A DNA stretch of 64,000 nucleotides, taken from the NCBI GenBank assembly GCA_034231615.1, contig CM067317.1, forward strand, positions 44,896,652 to 44,960,651, read 5' to 3'. The notes beneath the pieces were generated by a model. That model was not told where the DNA came from. It ran no database searches and worked only from the letters and a program-made list of their open reading frames with translations. This document shows, one piece after another, positions 52,001 to 61,000 of the stretch. The position numbers were made by a program, and so were the translations under genes. The stretch's first letter is position 1, and each line of letters starts with the position of its first letter. Source of the stretch: Meghimatium bilineatum. Taxonomy: Eukaryota > Mollusca > Gastropoda > Stylommatophora > Philomycidae.

Positions 52001-55000
52001 ATTAATTTAAAAATCAGCTTACCTTTCTTGTTGGTTGATATTTTCATCTTCTAGTTTGGCCCTCTTGGGACTGTTTTCCTTATCATCGCTCTCATCAGGA
52101 CACTTGTCACATTCAGTCATCTCCTTGGCTTGAACATCATTAGCAACTATTTCTTGACCTTTCTTTGGTTCCAACTTGGGCCTGCTTGGAAATTATGAAT
52201 GTTTCCGTAGAAAGTAGTTTCAAACAAGTAATATCAATAATAAAATATCAATGCAAAAGCAGTCAAGTTAAATTACGTCTGGACAGAGCAAGCATATTAT
52301 TTATCAAGTGAGATATTCTTCTCAGAACGATGTGTTCATTGTGGATACTCTGAGCGCTTCTCTATCCCGGGCAAGCAGGACTGCATTGGCCAGAGACATG
52401 TGCATACATTCTTCGATGTCGCTGATCCATCGTCTTCTTGGTCCATGCACAGAGAAAGACAAATCAATGTAAAGAACATTAAATGTAGATAAGGGTTGAA
52501 TCGTGAACAACATCACAGCATGAAAGCTGAAGTTTATTTTGGTTATATAAAGAGACGTAATAGCATGAGAAAATTAGTAATGGAAGGCATAGTTGCTGGT
52601 AACAAGGCAAAGATAACAACGGACAAGAGACATTTCAGAGTCTTTAGAGGTGCCCATGGCGGCATCATGTCAACTTGCTCAGAATTGTGAGGACGTTTAG
52701 TGCTCATAAATAATACTGCATTTTGGGAAGAATGTAACTCAATTAATGCTATTCATAATATATCCCAATCATTTATATTTTCATATAACCTTAATTTCTT
52801 GCTGCCTCAATGGAGCCCTGATATACAGGAACAGATGAGATATCTGGAACAGACCCGTGAGCTTTCTAATAGATGAGATATCTGGAACAGACCCGTGAGC
52901 TTTCTAAAAACAAGTTGTTTTAAAAACCTCTTCTATTTATGCTGTCCATATTTTCATGGGTGCCTCTCTAACTTTAAGCCCACTGTATTTAAACAGCGTC
53001 ACTTTTCGGATGGTATTAGTAACTAGTAGCATGTCAGAACCATTTGACCTGCTGTTTTCTGATGAAGTTCCGCACTCGTGTTATACCCACCTGCCGTCTG
53101 ATTGTCTCATTACTGATTATATTTATTTTTGTGACCTTGTGAAAAAAAACTACTGAAAGCAAACAAAAGGGTAAAGTACACTCTGATCAAGTGAAAATAT
53201 TTGATAGAATAGGAACTACCAAATCAATCAAACAAACACAGAATAGGAACCACCAAATCAATCAAATAAACACAGAATAGTAACCACTAAATCAATCAAT
53301 CAAAGAATAGGAACCACCAAATCAATCAAACAAACAGAATAGGAACCACCAAATCAATCAATCAAACACAGAATAGGAACCACAAAATCAATCAATCAAA
53401 CACAGAATAGGAACCACAAAATCAAACAGTGATTGTTCCACGTAAACTGCTATTTAAATTTTGTTTATATATTTACTTACCAATTGGTGCACAATTTTAC
53501 TGCAGTTTTCTATTTACTTGAATTTTTTTAATCAAACTAATGCAAACATGTTTTGGCAGTAAAGAAAGTCAATAATAATCATGTACGTTCAAGTAACTCA
53601 CCTTCCAGAAAACAATGACATAATTGTGGGCTGTTTGTCATCAGGAGTCTTAGAGGCGAGACGACTTAAGTCCGAGCAGGTGCTGTAGAGTATAGATAAA
53701 ACATATACATATTTTCTGATGCCACTAAGCAATTACACCTAATTAACCTTACAGGCTCTATAGGTGGTTATAGCCCCGACGTCATTATGTAACTTGGGTA
53801 GGTATGCGTCTCCATTCACCCCCATTGCTATGCCCCAAATCATCAGTACGGAATCACACGAAGTAAAGCTTATATGATGTAGAATTCCCGCCACACGAAG
53901 CTAGAAAGAAATATGTCACAGCCTAAAGGTCAAATTCCTTTACACATTACGATTGCAAGAAGGAAAAAGCCGGCTAATTTTTGACAACAAATTTCTGAAA
54001 TGAATTTGTCCATTTTTGACCACATATTTTACTATCAAATGTAGTGTAGCATTGGCAAGTGATCGTCATAGAAAGTGATATCTACATGTTTTTATTGCTG
54101 TTTTAATTGCTGTGTTTATGTTTTAGTTGTTATGTTATAGAATGTTTGTTTATTCATTGAAAAACACAAAAACAATATGTATCAGAGGTGCCACGTGTCA
54201 GCATTTAAAATAAAAACATTGTATGTCCATAGTCTTAAACGAGCGGACATTGTATGTGATTTCTTCACGTTTGATTAGTTTGTTCAGTCCATATTACATT
54301 AGTCTGGAAATAAACAATATTTTAAAAAAGTGATTAAACACTTAGGAGTTGGTTGTCCCATCTCATATGGGGTCAAAGTGACCCAGATGCCATGCTTACC
54401 CTTAGAACCCAGTAGCTCGATACTTTAGGATTTACACTAAATATGGTTACCCCAGAAACCAATTTTTTGGTATTTCGACTTGCAAGAACAGCGTACAGCA
54501 TAAGGTAAGTTAATGATATAACAAAACATAATTTTATGCCGTATTTGTGTCAAAATAACTCAGATCTGGTGGAGCATTTTTGTGTATTTTTTTTTCTCAG
54601 GCGTCCGGGGAAAGGGGTGATTAAGTAGGAGAGAAACCACATCACTGTACACAGGAAGTAGGAGAGAAACCACATCACTGTACACAGGAAGAAGGAGAGA
54701 AACCACATCATTGTACATAGGAAGTAGAAGAGAAACCACATCATTGTACATAGGATCAAACATTTTGTACAAACATCCTGCAACAATTTAAGTGTTGTTA
54801 TTCTTTGCTCCTCTTTTGGGCTCCAGCAACACCCGAGCGCAATGGCCTGTAAATTTCTTGGAACCAAAACAAACTGCCAAAGAGAAATGTGTCGGGCCAT
54901 TGGAACGCATAAAAAGGCGACACAGCTTATTTCCATTCTCTGAACTACATCGTGTTGGAAATCTAGTAGGACCATTGTCCTGCTACAAGAGTGACCCAGT

Positions 55001-58000
55001 GGGAGTTTGAAAATAAACGCCGAAAAAGAAGAAATGATAACCATTTCTTCTACAACTTATGAGAACAAATTTGTTTATTAAATTAATCCTCTATACTTAC
55101 TTCGAGTAGGTGTCTCTACGGATTTTCTACCTCCTTTTAATTTTTTAACCGGTGGTGAGAAGTCATCTTCATCCCCATTGTCTGCTCCATTAGTGTCAAT
55201 CTCTGCTTCAATCAGATCAACTTCCCCTACGCCGTTCATTAGTTGGTTACCATTCTGTGTCTCCGGAATATCCTGATGACATAAAGTAATATAGTATATA
55301 AAACAATTTCAAGATCGGATTATTTTTACATATTTTGTAGTAATTGTTATAAAGAAACAATTTTTAATTCTGAAAATGAAGTCCATCATCAAAAGATCCA
55401 TTAACATGGAATGGAGCTCACCTCATCCATGACAGCCAAAAGGACAATGCTATCTACAAGCTTGGAAGAAAGGAACAAACTATGTTTAGATTGAGAAAAT
55501 ACTCTAACATATGTATGGAAGTTTGGAGTTGGTGTCACTGATATGTACCCTTTTGGACAAGTTCCAGAAAACACAAAACATATTTTACAGAACTGCACGT
55601 AAGTAAAGACAAGAAGAAAGCTATGAGCCTCTGAAAAAGCTTCTTCTTCTGCGTTCAGCATCTGCATGTGCAAACCAGACAGTGGTGTGGGCAGCTATAG
55701 ATAAGCATACCACAGCGGTTTGGGCAGATACGGATATGTATGTGCAAAATAGACCACAGTTTGGGCAACTACAGACCTGAATTTAAAAACCAATGATTTT
55801 GGCAGATACTGACCTGCATGTGCCAGACAGTGGTTTGGGCAGATATGGGCCTGTATGAACACAATTCTCTTGGTGTGGTCACTGAGTACATTTTTTAGAC
55901 TAATACTCCTAGATCTTGTACACAGTGTGTTAAATGTACACACGTGTTGCCTTTCCCAAAAATAAAACAGAGAATAGCATTACTAATCTTCCATGCATGG
56001 AGGGGGGGAAGGGGGTCATGTGTGTGTGAGAGAGAGTTGGCAGTCCCATTCCATAGTCATAGTGACCCAAAAACCATGCTGAAGTCAAACGTGCCGAGCT
56101 GGAAGGCGCAGATAATACAGCCTAGCTGTAAACCATCACACAATTTATTCGCCTCTCCAGACAATGTCCTGCTAACCAGCAGGACTTTAGGAATGAATGC
56201 TGAAAAAGGCAATGTACCATATTAGAAACACTGTTATCTGCCAATCATGTCATAAGAGTCAACTAAGGAGGTTTTGGTGTGGAGTTAGCTGTCCCTTCCC
56301 GTCATAGTGACCCAGAATCCATTCTTAAATCTGATGTGTTAGGCTGAAAGGCGCAGACATCACAGCTAAGCTGTAAACCATGACCAAATGCATTCCATTC
56401 TCCGAACTACATGCTGCTAAACTTTAGGAGTTTGAGTACGAACACAGAATAAAAATAAACACAAAAATAAAACATTTATCTTACCACTTTGCAGTTGACC
56501 TTGCTTCTGCCATCTGTATTCTCGTTTGTAAATTCTTTATTTTCTACGTTATTTTCAATGTTAGAGCCCAATGCAAATTTAGACAATGTCACAGCAACAG
56601 CCGTTAGTGATATGCCCACTGGCTACTGTCTCTGATGAAAATTCACCATTGTGAGCATGCTCAATGTCGATGCTACTTGTACCATTGCTAGTTCCGTTTG
56701 TGTTAACACTTGCCAACAGGAAACCGCCAATGATGGCATCAATCTTCTTGTAAAAACCTTTCTATTAAAAAGAAAAAAAGTATTTCAAAAATACTTTTAA
56801 ACTGGGTTTATTCAGTTCAAAGATGATAAAAACCTGCTAGGATGGTGTTTATCTGGCATTCTTTATGAGGTTATACTAAAGAGAAACGCGGTGGCCTAGC
56901 TGATAGTGAGCTTGCTTACTGGATTACAGCGTGCCAGTGCCGGGTTCCAAACAACATCTGGACAAAACAATCGGGCTAGATTTATCTCCTGACAGCTCCT
57001 CCAGTTGACCCAGCTGTAAATGGATACCTGACGCATGAGTTGGGGAAGGTAAACACAGCAAGGAAGGAAACTGGCCATCCCATCTAATACTTTAGTTGCT
57101 GCAGCTTAGCAAACGAAAAGTTATCTTCATCTCCGACGGCAGGTCACTGTTATGGGATCTGCCTTACCTTTATACTAAAGAAAATCCTGGATTGACAACA
57201 TCAAGGAATGGTCTGGGCATGATTTTGTCTACACCCCTCCAAGTGGCTATGGATAGAGATATTTGGAGAGCGTTCTTTTACTGATGTCACCAGTGTGGCA
57301 CCCCTACGATCTAAATGTTTTTGGGTCTTATTGTTATTGTTTAAGGTTTTCCACAGTTTATGCAAGCACCAGATGACTGCTGTACTCAATGTACCTGTGG
57401 GTTGCAATGTACCTGTGGGTTGCAATGCTACACAATGGACATATTATTTCTAGATGAGATTTTGTCATGATTTTCTTGCACTCTCAAAGCATCCTGCAGA
57501 TAAAAGGGTTAATTTTCTCCCAGAGGTGCAGGAATCGGTTTTCAGAAGACTTCAGCTCAGAGAAGATCATTGGATGAAATAGCTCATACCTCCTTAGTAC
57601 TTTCTTACGACATGTGACAAGTGTTATTTCCCTTTCTGGTGCCAATAACACATGGGCAGTATTCTTCTTCTGCGTTCGTTCTCAAACTCATGCAGATTAG
57701 CAGGATGCAGTCCGGAGAACGGAATGTGTTGTGTCATGGTTTACAGCATTGCTGCGATATCTGCACCATTCGGCCGGACACATCCGACTTCAGCATGGCT
57801 TTGGGTCACTGGCCCTATATGGGTAAATGCAAATAAAGTAAATAGGTTACTAGAAAACTATCAATATAAAATAATAAAATATAGAAAATAACAATATAAA
57901 AAATTTTCTTTAAAAAAGAACAAATACAATTGTCAATGTGGTGGACCAATTGGGATCTTTATCAAGACAACAACAACAGTTAAGAACAAAAAAACCATAA

Positions 58001-61000
58001 CGAATATAAACAAAATGGATTTCTCCCACGAGGAAATCAACAACCAGCAAGAACAGATCCAGTGCAATACCAACTCCATCCCATAACCTCCTTAGTCGCC
58101 TTTTACGACATGTGTGGAAGGTAAATAGTGTTGCTATTCTTTACTCCCCTTTTGGGCCCTGGCAACACCGGCGAGGCATTATTCTAAACCTTATTACCTC
58201 TTACGACATGTGGTAAGTGTTATTTCCCTTTCTGTGCCAATAAAATACAGGCATTATTCTAAACATAAATAAAGTTAGCAGCAGAGACAAGAAAAACATT
58301 TAATCTTGTTTGTTTGTTTTGCGTTCGCTCCATTGTAATCAGCACAGATATTCATGTGATTTCCGCCAGGAGCGTAGTTACATTGTGCCACTGTTATGTG
58401 CCTTGCAGGCCCAGCACATCTGATTTCGACATGCCTTGACATTTCGGGTGGACTGCCCTAACCTGTGACAGCCTTCCTATCTGTCGTCAGGCAGTGAATG
58501 TGTACTTATTCTACGCCGAAACTGTTTGTCCTTCACATCTATCTTGCACGAGGTGTTCCGCCACCAGTGAACTTGTCTCGTAATTTGACGTATTGTGACT
58601 GGGCCCATTGGGTACTGAACCTTTTCTCATCCTCAAGCCTGGTTCCGGTTTAGTAAGAACTTGACAGAAGAAATGGACTCGGACTCATTCACCCTCTTAG
58701 CCGAAGTGTTGTTCACCAACTTCATGAACCACTCATCCTAAGTCCGAGTCTATACACATTTTTATGAGTGTCAGGGACTAGCATTTGTTCTAGAACAGCT
58801 GAACAGTGCTGTCACCCTGGAAGGCTGTGCCTGCGCCCATCAGGCACTGAATCTTTTCTCTCCGCAAGCATGATTCCGTTATAGAAAAAACTCAACAGTA
58901 GAGGTGGGCCTGGGCTGGTATCACCGGTATCTAGGAGCTTGTCTCGAATAAACAAAACAATAGTTCTGATTTCGTTGAAACGTTTTTCATTCTCTTTGCA
59001 CGTGCTGCTGTCCTCTAGAGCTGTGCTTCCCTCTCAGTGTACACATTGTGCTATTATTTTTATTGTGACTAATGTGCCATTCTTTATATTTCTCATAACA
59101 TCTGCCCACTTTGTAAAACTGCATTGGCTGCCCTTCCGATGCTTCTGCAGAACCGACTAGCTTCACTGTGTGTCAACAGTACTGCTGCATGTGTTGTTGC
59201 AGAGGTGTCTGAGATATTGCCTGTCAAATCTCTTTCCAACTACTACCTCCACTTTCACGGACACAATCCCCAAAAGTTTTAGCCAGAATCAGCACAAGCA
59301 GGTGTATTTCTGTTTCCAGGGTGCACAATGAGGAGGTAATTATGGGATCTTGGTTATCTGCTAACCCTGGGTCCGCCGAGAGCAATGCTGTACCCTTTGC
59401 ACCCAACATCTTATCTTGATAAAGACCTTTTTGGTCAAAACATCAATTCTGAGAATTGTTTCATGTAAAACTGTTATACAACATATTTTTTATTCAATCA
59501 AATATCATGTGCCTGCCCACTTTTTTCTGAATTGTGAACGAAATGTGCAGCTTCATTCCAAGTATGTTATAGTACGAGCAGTTAAGGTCACCAGCAGACA
59601 ATGTTGCCAAAAAAACAAAACGATTAATTTAATCGGAGATATCTGTTTAGTGAGCTTGCCAGCTACAGTACAGATAAAGATGTGTGTTTGTTACAAACTC
59701 CTGCCAAGGTCATGAGGGGGAGCTCTCAGTGTGTAGCGCACAGTTTCATTACAGCTTGGCTGCGATATCTGTGCCTTTTGGTCTGCCATATAACTTTTGG
59801 ATCATTAGCCTGTGTAATGGAATAGCCAACTCAATCCCCAAATCTCCTTAATGGCCTCATATGACATGCATGGAAGGTGAGTGATGCTATTCTTTGTCCA
59901 TATGTGACTCCGAGCAACACACATGAGGTCCTACACTCAATTCAGCAGCCACTGCTCCTAACTAAGTGTTGAAATAATGACGACATTTCACGACTAACAG
60001 AACATCGACTCGTTTTATATGTAAGTCCCTCACCCAAGTGTTACCTGGGAACCAAAATGAGAGCAAAGAATAAAAACACATTTACCTTACATACAAATTG
60101 TAATAGGCGACTAAGGAGGTTAGGTGGAGTTGGCTGTCCCATCCCACATATGATTAAAGAGACACAAAGTGATACTGAAGTTAAATATGTTCGGTTGAAA
60201 GACGCAGATACCGCAGCAATGATGGAAACTGTGACAACACATTCTAACTACATCCTGCTGATCTGCAGGAGCTTGAGAACAATTGCAGAAGATGAAATTT
60301 AAGTATGGAAACTGCTGGTTGCTCTAAAATATTGGCCATAAAACATAAATATTTCTCTTAGATCACTATTTCCACCAAAGGCAGATGTGTCGGGCAATTG
60401 CCGCAAATAAAATGGTTTTAAAGCGTATTTCCATTCTCTGGACTAAATCCAACTAGAAATTGTGCAGGACAATGTCATGTTACAAGGGAAATCCAGCGGA
60501 GAGTTTCTTCTTCATCATTTTTCAGTCAAATATCAGATACCAATAGCTTCAATGAATTCTGTGGTTCGCTTCAGGTCATCCATGGAACCCCTCAAGTCTA
60601 GAAGAAGTGCAGTCTCAGTGGGCCATATTTTCTCCTTCTCTTCTTGGTAGATTTGACACATATGAAGAATGTGTTCTGCAGTCTCTGGACTGTGGTAGTA
60701 CAACTGACGATGATAGAACTGTGGTAGTACATGTGACGATGATAGAACTGTGGTAGTACATGTAACGATGATGGAACGGTGGAAGTACATGTAATGATGA
60801 TGGAACTGTGGTAGTACATGTAATGATGATGGAAACTGTGGTAGTACATGTAATGATGATAGAACTGTGGTAGTACATGTAATGATGATAGAACTGTGGT
60901 AGTACATGTAATAATGATGGACTGTGGTAGTACATGTAATAATGATGGAACTGTGATAGAACATGTAATAATGACGGAACTGTGGTAGTACATGTAATGA

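Noticed and set aside
54550..55044. 164-residue minus-strand ORF
   Set aside because: It crosses the 33-bp minisatellite and a family B SINE; its repeats ([13 protein letters not shown]) are minisatellite translation.
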